A stretch of 64,000 bases of DNA from the NCBI GenBank assembly GCA_902781655.1, contig CACZJZ010000008.1, positions 1 to 64,000 on the forward strand. The letters are read 5' to 3'. The position numbers were made by a program, and so were the translations under genes. The DNA comes from an uncultured Lachnospiraceae bacterium. GTDB taxonomy: Bacteria > Bacillota > Clostridia > Lachnospirales > Lachnospiraceae. A model generated the notes under the pieces. It worked only from the letters and a program-made list of their open reading frames with translations, was not told where the DNA came from and made no database searches. This document shows, piece after piece, positions 63,743 through 64,000 of this stretch (position 1 is its first letter; each line of letters opens with the position of its first letter).

Positions 63743-64000
63743 TCAGTTGTGCCGCTTATCCATCTTCACAGAAATCATGGTGCCGATGAACTGGAAGAGC
63801 TGGACCAGAAGAACCAGCAGAATGACGGTCGTCCAGAGAATGTTCGCCTGGTAACGGTAGTATCCATATCGGATGGCAATGTCGCCCAGTCCGCCTCCGC
63901 CGATCGTGCCGGCCATTGCGGAATAACCCAGAATCGTCCCCACCGTGATCGTCGCTCCGGAAATCAGAGAAACCCTGGCCTCACCCAGCAGCACACGAAA
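63743..64000 (-). CDS. metI: Methionine ABC permease MetI, C-terminal part
   Basis: The last 85 residues of a permease that runs off the right edge. SGATITVGTILGYSAMAGTI followed by GGGGLGDIAIRYGYYRYQ is the conserved C-terminal region of MetI, with one last membrane helix. It precedes metQ; metN is expected just outside the window. Confidence 0.93.
   Translation of the reverse strand, partial: FRVLLGEARVSLISGATITVGTILGYSAMAGTIGGGGLGDIAIRYGYYRYQANILWTTVILLVLLVQLFQFIGTMISVKMDKRHN

Overview
The window looks like a chromosomal segment of an anaerobic, gut-type Clostridia bacterium, most likely a GC-rich member of the Lachnospiraceae. This rests on gene content: a SCIFF peptide with its radical SAM maturase (a clostridial marker), Gram-positive style Shine-Dalgarno sites, a family C69 dipeptidase, an LplB/YtcP-type sugar transporter and a Lachnospiraceae-like aspartase. 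No ribosomal RNA and no phage or transposase gene was seen.

Bases 1-12.8 kb hold a complete type I-C CRISPR-Cas locus, read right to left. An AT-rich promoter region leads into cas3-cas5-cas8c-cas7-cas4-cas1-cas2, then an AT-rich leader, then an array of 61 repeats and 60 spacers (240-4266). The newest spacers lie at the right-hand (leader) end and the oldest repeat, at 240, is degenerate. The array contains one truncated repeat-spacer duplication and one pair of near-identical spacers that differ in the crRNA seed. The cas5-cas8c gap carries hairpins that could switch the cas8c ribosome site.

Bases 12.8-20.7 kb hold a 2-keto-3-deoxygluconate module (eda, kdgK and a divergent IclR regulator with palindromic operators), followed by a cell-surface polysaccharide cluster (flippase-like ABC exporter, acyltransferase, large membrane protein). 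Bases 20.7-24.2 kb hold an SGNH hydrolase, aspartase and an AsnC-type regulator. Two copies of a structured repeat lie in the two divergent gaps here.

Bases 24.2-33 kb form a galactan-use operon read right to left: two permeases, a lipoprotein binding protein, GH2 beta-galactosidase, GH53 endo-galactanase and a LacI regulator. Bases 33-47.8 kb hold a glycosyltransferase-like protein, an MFS transporter, a CPBP protein, deoC, the SCIFF pair (the 49-residue precursor is at 38981-39130), peptidases C69 and M3B, a methyltransferase, an AhpD-like protein, cysK, an HD protein and a CmpB-like membrane protein.

The most unusual gene is at 47885-49183: an HPr phosphocarrier domain fused in frame to a complete D-lactate dehydrogenase. 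It lies directly downstream of a DUF438/hemerythrin/PAS gene, which suggests that sugar phosphotransfer state and redox or gas sensing converge on lactate production. Further right are an AlkD-like repair protein, a HypF carbamoyltransferase without visible hydrogenase genes, a MATE exporter, an AI-2E-family exporter, an ACT protein, tRNA-Gly(GCC), a tightly coupled nagB-ogg-GH2 operon and the metQ/metI end of a methionine transporter that runs off the window.
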